From positions 1 to 24,455 of the forward strand of contig CAJONN010000004.1 of the NCBI GenBank assembly GCA_905235955.1: a stretch of 24,455 nucleotides of DNA, written 5' to 3'. The notes under the pieces are model-generated. The model made no database searches, was not told the DNA's origin, and was given only the letters and a program-made list of their open reading frames with translations. Both the position numbers and the translations under genes were made by a program. How positions within the stretch are numbered: the first letter of the stretch is position 1; the number at the start of each line of letters is the position of its first letter. Shown here piece by piece: positions 1 to 7,433 of this stretch. The DNA is from an uncultured Marinilabiliaceae bacterium (GTDB lineage Bacteria > Bacteroidota > Bacteroidia > Bacteroidales > Marinilabiliaceae).

Positions 1-1292
1 AACTTATCAGTCAGTTGCTCAAGTTTGTTCGATCTTGAACCTTTTATCAAAATATATTTACCACTTAGCTTTTGCATATCGTCGTATAGCTCTTCAACTT
101 TGCTCACAATCTTGTATGTTGGATATTGAGCAGCAAAGGTCTTAAACTCATCGCCTACCAGATAAACCAATTCGAATCCTAATTTGTTTATTTTCTGCAA
201 TATAGCCAAATGTTGTGCATCTTGTTCTGAGCCAAGTTCGCGCATAGCTCCAAGTACCAATGTTTTATTTTCGCCCGGTAACGATGCAAAGTTGTCTATC
301 GAAGCATTCATGCTCGAAGGATTAGCGTTGTAAGCATCGAGCACTAAGCGATTCCGGCTTGTGGTTACTATTTGGCTTCGATTATTAGATGGTACATAGT
401 CTGATATCGCTTCGCAAATGTCGGCTTCTGTTACACCATAGAAACTTCCAACTGTAACTGCAGCAAGTGCATTCTCAAGGTTGTAGGCACCTGTCAAATG
501 CGTGTGTACTGTGCGATAATTGGCATTGTTGTAGCGCCATTCAAAGTTGAGTGTTTCACTCATCTCTACTACATGCCCGTCAACCAAGCATTGCTCCATA
601 TCTGTGCCATACGATATAGTATGGTCGTAGTCGGCAAGCATACCTACCAAATGTTCGTTGGTAGCATTTATAAATATGGTGCCATTGGTTTTCTTTAGTT
701 GCAAATAGAGTTCACCTTTGGTTTTCTTCACACCTTCAAATGAGCCAAAACCTTGTATGTGAGCTATTCCTACGTTGGTTATCAGTCCGCCGGTAGGGTT
801 TACTATAGCAGCCAATTCGGCTATTTCGCCCAAATGACTTGCTCCCATCTCTATTACTGCTATGTCGTGTTCGCTGGTGATAGAAAGTAGCGAAAGTGGC
901 ACTCCAATATGGTTGTTGAGGTTGCCTTTGGTGTTGTATACGTTGTATTTTTTGCGTAGCACTGCCGATACAAGCTCTTTGGTTGTGGTTTTGCCGTTGG
1001 TGCCTGTTATTCCTATTATTGGTATGTTGAGTTGTTGCCTATGATAGCTTGCTAATTGCTGCAAGGCTACGAGTGTGTCAGGCACAACAGTTGCTTTCGG
1101 ATTGTTCTGATAAGCACTATCTGTAGTCAGCACGTGGCTTGCACCTTTTTCAAGTGCTTGAGCTATCATAGTGTTAGCGTCAAATGTTTCGCCTTTGAGC
1201 GCTACAAATAATGTACCCTCTTCTATGGTTCGGGTGTCGGTTGATATTCCTTTCGATGCCAAAAAGGCTTCGTATAATTTTTCGATATTCAT
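1..1292 (-). CDS. murF: UDP-N-acetylmuramoyl-tripeptide--D-alanyl-D-alanine ligase, 3' end cut by window
   Basis: MurF is the cytoplasmic Mur ligase that adds D-Ala-D-Ala to the UDP-MurNAc-tripeptide, completing the peptidoglycan pentapeptide. My translation from the ATG at 1292 begins MNIEKLYEAF and stays open to base 1, giving 430 codons. The N-terminal substrate domain has STDTRTIEEGTLFVALKGE near residues 17-35. The Mur-ligase ATP loop TGTNGKTTTKE follows at about 96-106, then NTKGNLNNHIGVP. The last visible residues (ILIKGSRSNKLEQL) match the family C-terminal region, so probably only a few codons are missing. It lies 73 bp downstream of gldJ with a terminator-like hairpin between them. 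A gldJ-murF pairing is, from memory, also found in Flavobacterium. Seen: the motifs and open frame. Inferred: near-completeness. Confidence 0.96.
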   Translation of the reverse strand, partial: MNIEKLYEAFLASKGISTDTRTIEEGTLFVALKGETFDANTMIAQALEKGASHVLTTDSAYQNNPKATVVPDTLVALQQLASYHRQQLNIPIIGITGTNGKTTTKELVSAVLRKKYNVYNTKGNLNNHIGVPLSLLSITSEHDIAVIEMGASHLGEIAELAAIVNPTGGLITNVGIAHIQGFGSFEGVKKTKGELYLQLKKTNGTIFINATNEHLVGMLADYDHTISYGTDMEQCLVDGHVVEMSETLNFEWRYNNANYRTVHTHLTGAYNLENALAAVTVGSFYGVTEADICEAISDYVPSNNRSQIVTTSRNRLVLDAYNANPSSMNASIDNFASLPGENKTLVLGAMRELGSEQDAQHLAILQKINKLGFELVYLVGDEFKTFAAQYPTYKIVSKVEELYDDMQKLSGKYILIKGSRSNKLEQLTDK

Positions 1293-1309
1293 TTTTTAGT
1301 AAAAAATAA

Positions 1310-1337
1310 AGGGGGCAGAATCCGAATCCACCCCCCT
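1310..1337 (-). terminator. Hairpin with T-run between gldJ and murF
   Basis: AGGGGG (1310-1315) pairs with CCCCCT (1332-1337) around a 16-nt loop. On the minus strand the stem is followed by TTATTTTTT. It follows the gldJ stop by about 29 nt and precedes the murF start by 18 nt. It could therefore terminate gldJ transcription or only attenuate it into murF; a separate murF promoter would have almost no room. Confidence 0.6.
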
Positions 1338-1365
1338 CATTGATTATAATAAAGTCAAGCAGTTT

Positions 1366-2874
1366 TTATTTTTTATTTTTCTCTGGCGAACCTACTCTAA
1401 TCATAGCGCAACGGAAGCCAATGTCATCGCGGCTTTCACGTTCGTCCATAAAACGACGAGTGCCGGGGCTGAGCCAATAAGCACGGTCGCGCCAACCGCC
1501 GCCTTTGTATACGCGAGTGAGGTCAGATACGAGGTTGCGCAAGCCATTAGAGTTTGGTGTGCCAGCATACATCGTCTCTGTGTTTGATTCAGAGTTAGTC
1601 CAATCGCCACCATTTGCGAGGTTCGAACGACCATCACCATCGAGGTAGTTGATGTTGTCAGCTGTACGATAGTTCTTGCGGTCGGCTATATCTTTGTCTG
1701 TTTCGATGGTGTATCGAATGCGACCAAGTGAGTCTTTTTCTACAGGTGCACCACTTTCGTTGAGCACTTTCTTTCTCATTACATTACCACGATATGGGTT
1801 GAATTCGTCTTCATCTTCAAATGTAAGTGGACGATAAACGTCGTTGACCCATTCGTTTACGTTGCCTGCCATGCAATACAAGCCGTAGTCGTTTGGCCAA
1901 TATGATCTAACCGGAACTGTGATATCACCTTTATCGTTGAGCTCGCCAGCGGTACCCATATAGTCGCCATTGCCTCTGACGAAGTTGGCCATCATCTTAC
2001 CACGATCAGAATCTGTTGCATTACGTACTACGTGACCATTCCATGGGAATATTTTACGGTCTGACATACGTTCGCTTTCGGTGTTGCCTATCAAACCAAG
2101 TGCTGCATATTCCCATTCAGCTTCGGTTGGGAGTCGGTAGCTTGGCAAGAGGATGCCATCATCGCGACGTACACGACGTGTTTCGCCTTGGTTGCTAAGG
2201 TCTTGTATTGGTTTTTTGCCTGCTACGCCTTCATATTGTCCGTAGAGGTATGCTTCGGTATCGAAGTTGTTTTCGCCTTGTTGGTCGTTGACGTTCATTT
2301 CCAAAACGCCCATATCAACAAGCAACATTTCGTTTACACGGTCAGTACGCCACTTGCAATAGTTGTTTGCCTGACGCCAGCTAACACCTACAACTGGATA
2401 GTCAGCGTATGCTGGGTGGCGCAGATAGTTTTCTACGTATGGTTCGTTGTATGCCAACGGACGACGCCAAACTAATGTATCTGGCAAGGCTGCTTTGTAT
2501 TGGTCTGGATATTCGCTATATACTTTGTTGACCCAATGCAACCATTCACGATAGTTGGCATTGCTTATCTCACATTCATCAATATAGAATGATGCTACGG
2601 TTACTCTACGTGGTACATTATCCATACCCCAGTTTACGTCTTGTTCTACACGTCCCTGAATGAAAGTACCACCTTCGATAAATACGAGACCCGGACCTGT
2701 CTCTTGCTCAAAACCTGACTGATATTCAAAGCCACCCCAATCAGGGTCGTTGTATGCCCAGCCTGTTGTATTCGATGAATTCGAACTACCGCCACGGCCA
2801 CCAGAACATGACATAAAGAGTGCTACACAACTAGCACTCGTAATGACAGTTAACTGCTTGATACTTAACTTCAT
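1366..2874 (-). CDS. gldJ: GldJ-type SUMF1-fold lipoprotein (gliding / type IX secretion)
   Basis: A 502-aa predicted outer-membrane-anchored lipoprotein with a formylglycine-generating-enzyme-like (SUMF1) fold. The start at 2874 (MKLSIKQL) is preferred over an in-frame codon 35 residues upstream because it opens directly into a signal peptide, with a candidate lipidated Cys at 23 (LFMSC) followed by a Gly/Ser-rich tether. Conserved blocks include GPGLVFIEGGTF, FYIDECEISNANY, PDTLVWR, YLRHPAYADYPVVGVSW, RLPTEAEWEYAA, YCMAGNVNEWV, and GWRDRAYWLSPGTRRF then IGFRCA at the C-terminus. The block order and length resemble GldJ of Flavobacterium johnsoniae, which stabilises the GldK ring protein. 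The paralogue GldK/PorK is the main alternative, but the following murF favours GldJ. A TAnnTTTG match lies about 60 bp upstream. It is probably structural rather than enzymatic (inference from the family). Confidence 0.85.
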   Translation of the reverse strand: MKLSIKQLTVITSASCVALFMSCSGGRGGSSNSSNTTGWAYNDPDWGGFEYQSGFEQETGPGLVFIEGGTFIQGRVEQDVNWGMDNVPRRVTVASFYIDECEISNANYREWLHWVNKVYSEYPDQYKAALPDTLVWRRPLAYNEPYVENYLRHPAYADYPVVGVSWRQANNYCKWRTDRVNEMLLVDMGVLEMNVNDQQGENNFDTEAYLYGQYEGVAGKKPIQDLSNQGETRRVRRDDGILLPSYRLPTEAEWEYAALGLIGNTESERMSDRKIFPWNGHVVRNATDSDRGKMMANFVRGNGDYMGTAGELNDKGDITVPVRSYWPNDYGLYCMAGNVNEWVNDVYRPLTFEDEDEFNPYRGNVMRKKVLNESGAPVEKDSLGRIRYTIETDKDIADRKNYRTADNINYLDGDGRSNLANGGDWTNSESNTETMYAGTPNSNGLRNLVSDLTRVYKGGGWRDRAYWLSPGTRRFMDERESRDDIGFRCAMIRVGSPEKNKK

Positions 2875-2935
2875 ATTGCTTAACTTATTATATTCTTTTT
2901 TCGTTTTCACAACCTTAAAACAAGGTATTATAACG

Positions 2936-2943
2936 CAAAAGTA
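2936..2943 (-). promoter_or_regulatory. Candidate -7 element for gldJ
   Basis: Read on the minus strand this is TACTTTTG, a full match to the Bacteroidetes -7 consensus TAnnTTTG. It would place the transcription start near 2929, about 55 nt before the gldJ ATG. No convincing -33 TTTG is visible at the usual distance. Confidence 0.5.
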
Positions 2944-3109
2944 CAAAAAAGGTTGACTATATGGCTTTTTTTTAGTCAAAAATTATCAATCAAACTTTAT
3001 TATTACAGATTTTTAGCTTAAAATAATACTTAAATATACATATTATATATGTGAATTTATGCATATTATATTATGATTTATATACAATAAAATACTTCCA
3101 AGATGTTCA

Positions 3110-3307
3110 CTATTTTTCCTCATCGGCAGTACTAAGGTCGATGTTGTCTGATAAAGAAACAATAGTGTCTGGGGTTGCTTCCAATGCATTGTTCAATGTT
3201 TCGAATTTGAATAAGGATAGTTTTTGTTTTTGGGGCTGTTCAGCAACATCTGAGCTGCATGTAGCTACCAACAGAATAGCTACTACAAATATCATTATTA
3301 CTTTCAT
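3110..3307 (-). CDS. Small candidate lipoprotein, function unknown
   Basis: A 65-aa ORF starting MKVIMIFVVAILLVATCSSD. It has a hydrophobic signal-like stretch (residues 3-15) and a Cys at 17 followed by Ser-Ser-Asp, giving a short acidic/Thr/Ser-rich mature peptide of about 49 residues ending TADEEK. The lipobox-like VATC has Thr at -1, where Gly, Ala or Ser is usual, so lipidation is uncertain. It does not resemble any family I recognise. It lies alone between the exonuclease terminator and gldJ, preceded by an inverted-repeat element that recurs near 23105. Chance cannot be excluded at this length, but the signal-peptide layout and co-orientation favour a real gene. Confidence 0.45.
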   Translation of the reverse strand: MKVIMIFVVAILLVATCSSDVAEQPQKQKLSLFKFETLNNALEATPDTIVSLSDNIDLSTADEEK

Positions 3308-3328
3308 GGTTTATTGGTGTTATTTGTA

Positions 3329-3416
3329 GGGGCGTTTTATTAATTCTGATTTTTTGTTTCACCCAGATTAATAGATTACCTCTGTATTTACATACCTTAA
3401 TAACACATTGAGGTAA
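3329..3416. repeat. Inverted-repeat element, copy A (22-nt motif plus two hairpins)
   Basis: The 22-nt motif GGGGCGTTTTATTAATTCTGAT (3329-3350) matches 23105-23126 at 21 of 22 positions. TTATTAATTCTG (3337-3348) pairs, with one bulged T, to CAGATTAATAG (3364-3374), giving a short-looped hairpin. A second inverted repeat follows: TTACCTC (3376-3382) and GAGGTAA (3410-3416). The motif begins 21 nt upstream of the small lipoprotein ATG. It could be a miniature mobile element, or a leader/regulatory structure. No transposase is present. Confidence 0.6.
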
Positions 3417-3480
3417 AATGTAACCTTATTTTGGACAGAAAAAATGATATTTTTTGTAAAACTATTTTATTCAGATGTAA

Positions 3481-3515
3481 AAAAAGCTATCCAACTTACT
3501 GTCGGATAGCTTTTT
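3481..3515 (-). terminator. Intrinsic terminator after the exonuclease gene
   Basis: AAAAAGCTATCC (3481-3492) and GGATAGCTTTTT (3504-3515) form a perfect 12-bp stem with an 11-nt loop. T-runs are present in both directions. It begins about 32 nt after the exonuclease stop and would end the speA-exonuclease unit. Confidence 0.88.
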
Positions 3516-3546
3516 ATGTTGTTTTATGAAGAATATATTTTTGCTA

Positions 3547-4272
3547 TCAATCTTTGTGCACTACGTTATGTTCTTGGTCGATAATGTCGTGTCCTGTCAT
3601 TTTCAAGAATACTTGTGCCGTTGCCAAAATATCTTTTTCGCAATATACCGATATGCGTTTCAGGTCGTTTTCTTCGTAATAAACTGTTGCTACTTGACTG
3701 CCATCGATATCGTCTTTGGGTGTTGGTATGCCAAGCACATGTGTAAGCAGGTTGAGCGAAGTGTAGGCTTTGTAGTCGCCAAATTTCCACATTTCTAAGG
3801 TGTCAATGAATTGCACTTCCCATGGTTTTTTGCCAGCTATTTGCAGTGGTATAGGCAGTTGCAATCCATTGATAACCATGCGCCGAGCTATATATGGCAT
3901 GTCAAATTCTTTGACGTTATGTCCACAAATATATCTACCCGAAACCGAATAGTTTTGATCTATAAGTTTTTTGAAGTCTACTAATAGTTTGCGTTCATCA
4001 TGGTCAGCAAATGACTTGCTGAAGAATGTTTTTATGCCATTTTCTTCTCTGATAAACCCTACCGATATACACACTATGCGCCCAAACTCAGCATATATTC
4101 CAGCTTGCTGATATATGTCGGCTGGCTCTTCATCGTTTTTTCTTATTTGCATGGCTTTTTTATCCCAAAGTGGCTTCATATCGTCAGCAACTTGGTCGTA
4201 GTTAGCACATTGCGGCACTGTTTCGATGTCGAGGAATAGGATATTTTGAATGGGTATGCTATAGTAATCCAT
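3547..4272 (-). CDS. Predicted PolB-like 3'-5' exonuclease
   Basis: A 241-aa DEDD-superfamily nuclease resembling the stand-alone exonuclease-domain proteins related to DNA polymerase B (the PF10108 type, DNA_pol_B_exo2). ExoI is FLDIETV, with metal ligands D15 and E17. ExoII is CGHNVKEFDMPYI, with D124. ExoIII is YCEKD, with Y210 and D214 in the Y-x3-D spacing of the DEDDy subclass. All four acidic ligands are therefore present and the enzyme should be active on nucleic-acid 3' ends. The substrate and cellular role are unknown. Its start lies 18 bp after the speA stop, so the two are probably co-transcribed, although no functional link is obvious. It is followed by a strong terminator. Confidence 0.88.
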   Translation of the reverse strand: MDYYSIPIQNILFLDIETVPQCANYDQVADDMKPLWDKKAMQIRKNDEEPADIYQQAGIYAEFGRIVCISVGFIREENGIKTFFSKSFADHDERKLLVDFKKLIDQNYSVSGRYICGHNVKEFDMPYIARRMVINGLQLPIPLQIAGKKPWEVQFIDTLEMWKFGDYKAYTSLNLLTHVLGIPTPKDDIDGSQVATVYYEENDLKRISVYCEKDILATAQVFLKMTGHDIIDQEHNVVHKD

Positions 4273-4290
4273 CGGCTGTGAGATGTTTGG

Positions 4291-5706
4291 TTATCGGCGA
4301 TTGTAGCCCAATATGCGTAGCATTTCGTCAGAACTTTGCTCTTCGCTAAAGAGGTAATCTATTATTTGTCCGTTTTCGTCGCGGTCAATGACTACGTGTT
4401 TGGGCGAAGGAATTAGGCAGTGTTTGATGCCTCCATAGCCACTTATCGAGTCTTGATAAGCGCCTGTATGGAAGAATCCGATGTAGAGTGGGTCGTCGTC
4501 GTCTTTCGAAAGTTTGGGCAGGTATACTTGTTGGTTTAGGTCTTCGGTGTTGTAGTAGTCGGCATGGTCGCACGTTGTACCGCCAATGTTGACTCTTGTG
4601 TATGGTTTGTCCCATTTGTTTACGGGCAGGAGGATGAATTTTTCGCAAATACCCCACGAGTCGGGTATGGTAGTCATGAGGCTATTGTCAATGATATACC
4701 ATAACTCGGTGTCGTTTTGTTGCTTAGCTTCTGCTACTTTGAATATTACAGCTCCTGATTCACCAACTGTATATTTGCCAAATTCGGTCAGTATGTCGGG
4801 TTCGTCAATCTCTTCGTTGATGCAAACCTCTTTTATTCCTCTAACAAGCTCATTTACAATGTATTTGTAGTCGTATTCAAAGCCCAAGTTGTTGCGTATA
4901 GGTAGTCCGCCACCAAGGTCGAGCATGTGTAGGCTTTCGCAGTTTTTCTTTAGTTCGGCATATACTGATAGTGCTTTCTGAAATACGCCCCAGAAGTAGA
5001 GGTTGTCTTTGATGCCCGAGTCGACAAAGAAGTGAAACATTTCAAGGTTGACGCGCGGATTGTCTTTTATCTCATCGTTGTAGAATTTTAATATTTCTGA
5101 TGGGCGAATGCCAAGGCGCGAGGTGTAGTAAGCCGACTGTGGTTCTTCGTCGATAGCCATTCTGATGCCAACATTGACTATGCCATTTTTGGTTATGTCG
5201 AGTAGGCGTTGTAGCTCGCTTTTGCTATCGAGCACTGTGATGCAATTTTTGAAGCCAAGGTCTTGTATCATCTTTATCTTTTGCAGATAAAGGTCGCTTT
5301 TTGAGCCGTTGTTTATTATCAAGATGTCTTTGCTTATGGTGCCTTCTTCGTAGAGCTCACGTACGATGTCGAGGTCGTAGGCCGATGAGGTTTCGAGCTG
5401 CACCTGATATTGCAAGGTTTCTTTTACCACAAATGAAAAGTGGCAACTTTTGGTGCAATAGCAATATTTGTAGCTGCCTTTATAGCCGTTGGTTTTTATG
5501 GCTTTGCTAAACAAATTGCGTATGCGCTTTATTTGTTCGCCTATTTTGGGCAGATAGGTTATCTTCAGCGGTGTGCCATATTTTTCAATGATAAACTTCA
5601 ACGAGACGTTGTGAAAAAACAAGTTCCCGTTTTCGAGGTCAAAACCGTCTTGTGGAAAATAGTAGGTCTGATCTATCAGATCAAAGTAAGTACCTCTCGT
5701 TTTCAA
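4291..5706 (-). CDS. speA: PLP-dependent fold-III decarboxylase, probable arginine decarboxylase (polyamine synthesis)
   Basis: A 471-aa alanine-racemase-fold decarboxylase, much shorter than the roughly 630-aa SpeA of enterobacteria and similar in length to the compact Bacteroidetes arginine decarboxylases. It would convert arginine to agmatine. Visible sites are the PLP lysine K86 in YCYCTKSCHF, ETSSAYDL at about 105-112, the phosphate-binding LDLGGGLP with Gly265-267, and the active-site Cys-Asp (C379, D380) in GGTTCDHADYY. The start codon is TTG (5704-5706). No ATG lies nearby in frame, and the alignable DLIDQTYYFPQ begins only nine residues in. A hairpin terminator after psd sits just upstream, so it needs a promoter within about 30 bp or read-through. 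Ornithine or diaminopimelate-type specificity cannot be excluded from sequence alone. Confidence 0.8.
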   Translation of the reverse strand: MKTRGTYFDLIDQTYYFPQDGFDLENGNLFFHNVSLKFIIEKYGTPLKITYLPKIGEQIKRIRNLFSKAIKTNGYKGSYKYCYCTKSCHFSFVVKETLQYQVQLETSSAYDLDIVRELYEEGTISKDILIINNGSKSDLYLQKIKMIQDLGFKNCITVLDSKSELQRLLDITKNGIVNVGIRMAIDEEPQSAYYTSRLGIRPSEILKFYNDEIKDNPRVNLEMFHFFVDSGIKDNLYFWGVFQKALSVYAELKKNCESLHMLDLGGGLPIRNNLGFEYDYKYIVNELVRGIKEVCINEEIDEPDILTEFGKYTVGESGAVIFKVAEAKQQNDTELWYIIDNSLMTTIPDSWGICEKFILLPVNKWDKPYTRVNIGGTTCDHADYYNTEDLNQQVYLPKLSKDDDDPLYIGFFHTGAYQDSISGYGGIKHCLIPSPKHVVIDRDENGQIIDYLFSEEQSSDEMLRILGYNRR

Positions 5707-5736
5707 CTTCTGAAAGTTTTTGTGTGGTTAAAAATA

Positions 5737-5761
5737 AGCCTGCTTTGGTGTTAAGCAGGCT
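5737..5761 (-). terminator. Terminator between psd and speA
   Basis: AGCCTGCTT (5737-5745) pairs perfectly with AAGCAGGCT (5753-5761) around a 7-nt loop, followed on the minus strand by ATTTTTAA. It lies 38 nt after the psd stop and would end the cdsA-psd transcript. Confidence 0.83.
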
Positions 5762-5798
5762 CTTGTGAATTTTATCTTTGTGTTGATGTTATTCTTCT

Positions 5799-6452
5799 TT
5801 ATTTGAGCCAACCTATAATTGTCTGACCGCCTGTTGTTTTCTCTTTCAACTTGACGTCTATTTGTGTTCCTATCGGAAGGAAAAGGTCAACTCGAGAGCC
5901 AAATTTTATAAAGCCCATTTGCTCTGATTGCTTTATTGTTTCGCCCTCTTCTGCGTAGCAAACCACTCGTCGGGCCATTGCACCCGCTATCTGACGTGCC
6001 AATATCTCTACGCCATTTTTGGTCTCTATTATCACTGAACTACGTTCGTTTTCAGTTGATGATTTAGGCAAATATGCTCGTTTGTGATTGCCATGCTGAT
6101 GTGTGCTAAATTTAATAAGACCACCTACTGGATACCAGTTGATGTGTACGTTGAGTGGCGACATGAATATCGACACTTGCAATACTTTACGCTTGAGTAT
6201 TTCTGGCTCAAATACCTCTTCTATTACTACTATTTTACCGTCGGCCGGAGCAACAATGGCACCATCTTGCACCACAAAATGACGTTTCGGACTGCGGAAG
6301 AAGTTGATGGCTAAGAAAGATGCAATGCCTGTAACGAAGAGTATAACGTGCGATGCCGTTCCACCTATCAGCGTGTAGCTTAGATAGTTGAGCACCACAA
6401 ACAGAGTTATTGCTATTGCTGTCGTTTTGTATCCTTCTTTATGTAGTGTCAT
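5799..6452 (-). CDS. psd: Phosphatidylserine decarboxylase proenzyme, short type
   Basis: Psd makes phosphatidylethanolamine from phosphatidylserine at the inner membrane, using a pyruvoyl cofactor formed by self-cleavage. The 217-aa length fits the short, archaeal-like Psd class. Hydrophobic segments cover about 12-50. FFRSPKR (51-57) and VAPADGKIVVIEEV (67-80) are family blocks, followed by SIFMSPLNVHINWYPVGG (94-111). The self-cleavage motif is FGSRVDLFLP, where cleavage between G185 and S186 would leave a pyruvoyl-capped alpha chain of about 32 residues. It starts 36 bp after cdsA, whose product supplies CDP-diacylglycerol for the same pathway. The intermediate enzyme PssA is not in the window. 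Confidence 0.95.
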   Translation of the reverse strand: MTLHKEGYKTTAIAITLFVVLNYLSYTLIGGTASHVILFVTGIASFLAINFFRSPKRHFVVQDGAIVAPADGKIVVIEEVFEPEILKRKVLQVSIFMSPLNVHINWYPVGGLIKFSTHQHGNHKRAYLPKSSTENERSSVIIETKNGVEILARQIAGAMARRVVCYAEEGETIKQSEQMGFIKFGSRVDLFLPIGTQIDVKLKEKTTGGQTIIGWLK

Positions 6453-6488
6453 TGTTTCTGAGTTTTTTCGTTTTAGTGTTTTCTTTTT

Positions 6489-7319
6489 TTATATAAAGAA
6501 ATAATATAGCAAACTAATTATTGGTATGGCAAAAAGCGTTGCATCGAAGCGGTCAAGTATTCCACCATGACCGGGTAGCAATGTGCCTGAGTCTTTGATG
6601 CATACTGAGCGTTTGAATTTCGACTCAATGAGGTCGCCACAAGTGCCTATTATTGATACTATAAAGCCGCTGAGTATGCAAAACCACAATGGCAAGTAGC
6701 AAAAATCCATCTCTACAGCTACCCAATGTAGCAATATTGATGCACCTATTGTCAGAACTACTCCTCCTATAAGACCTTCAATGGTTTTCTTGGGCGACAC
6801 GCGTTCGTAGAGTTTGTGTTTACCCATTGTTATGCCACACAAATATGCACCTGTATCGTTTATCCATGAGAGGAGAAACAGTGCCAATATAGGGCGAAAG
6901 TTGTAGGTTCCACTTTTGAATGCTAAAAGGTTGACCAGTGCAAAGGGCATACCTATGTATATATTGCAGAGCAATGTTACTCCTATGTTGTGTATTGGAT
7001 TTGGATGATCAGTAAATAGTTCAACCAAGAATACACTCCATGCCATGCCTACCAAAAGCAACAAACAACGTGTGTCGAATCCTTGAAAAAATACTAAGAA
7101 GCCAAGTGTAAAAGCAACAACATTGGTAGCCAATGCTATGAAGAAATGCGGATGTATAACTATATCGCTATAACGCACCATTCTGCAAAATTCGTTTGTT
7201 GCAAGTGTTATTACACAAACCATTACTATGGCGTATGTAACAGGGCTAAGCACAAATGCTGCACCTATAACCATTACAAACAGAATTCCTGTTATTGCTC
7301 GCTGTATAAAATTTGACAT
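6489..7319 (-). CDS. cdsA: Phosphatidate cytidylyltransferase (CDP-diacylglycerol synthase)
   Basis: CdsA makes CDP-diacylglycerol from CTP and phosphatidic acid, the precursor of all bacterial phospholipids. This is a 276-aa multi-pass membrane protein with about seven or eight hydrophobic segments. The C-terminal family signature (S-x-x-K-R, K-D-x-G, then P-G-H-G-G-x-x-D-R) is complete at residues 233-257 (FKRSVCIKDSG, LLPGHGGILDR). WINDTGAYLCG (152-162) and SPKKTIEG (175-182) are further conserved blocks. It has its own candidate promoter in the 114-bp gap after ftsH and is followed at 36 bp by psd, forming a small phospholipid operon that ends at the 5737-5761 terminator. Confidence 0.96.
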   Translation of the reverse strand: MSNFIQRAITGILFVMVIGAAFVLSPVTYAIVMVCVITLATNEFCRMVRYSDIVIHPHFFIALATNVVAFTLGFLVFFQGFDTRCLLLLVGMAWSVFLVELFTDHPNPIHNIGVTLLCNIYIGMPFALVNLLAFKSGTYNFRPILALFLLSWINDTGAYLCGITMGKHKLYERVSPKKTIEGLIGGVVLTIGASILLHWVAVEMDFCYLPLWFCILSGFIVSIIGTCGDLIESKFKRSVCIKDSGTLLPGHGGILDRFDATLFAIPIISLLYYFFI

Positions 7320-7389
7320 TAAACTCTTTTAATCTCTATTTTTTCAAGAACGCTTTACTCGTTTTTTTGCGCTCTTTTAATTCAGTTGG

Positions 7390-7421
7390 CAAAAATAACA
7401 TATATAGCCGTATTTAACAAC
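7390..7421 (-). promoter_or_regulatory. Candidate cdsA promoter
   Basis: On the minus strand a -7 element TATTTTTG (7390-7397) is preceded by GTTG (7418-7421) at a 20-nt spacing. This is close to the Bacteroidetes TTTG/TAnnTTTG consensus. The start site would be near 7383, about 65 nt before the cdsA ATG. Confidence 0.5.
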
Positions 7422-7433
7422 GCATTTAATCAA

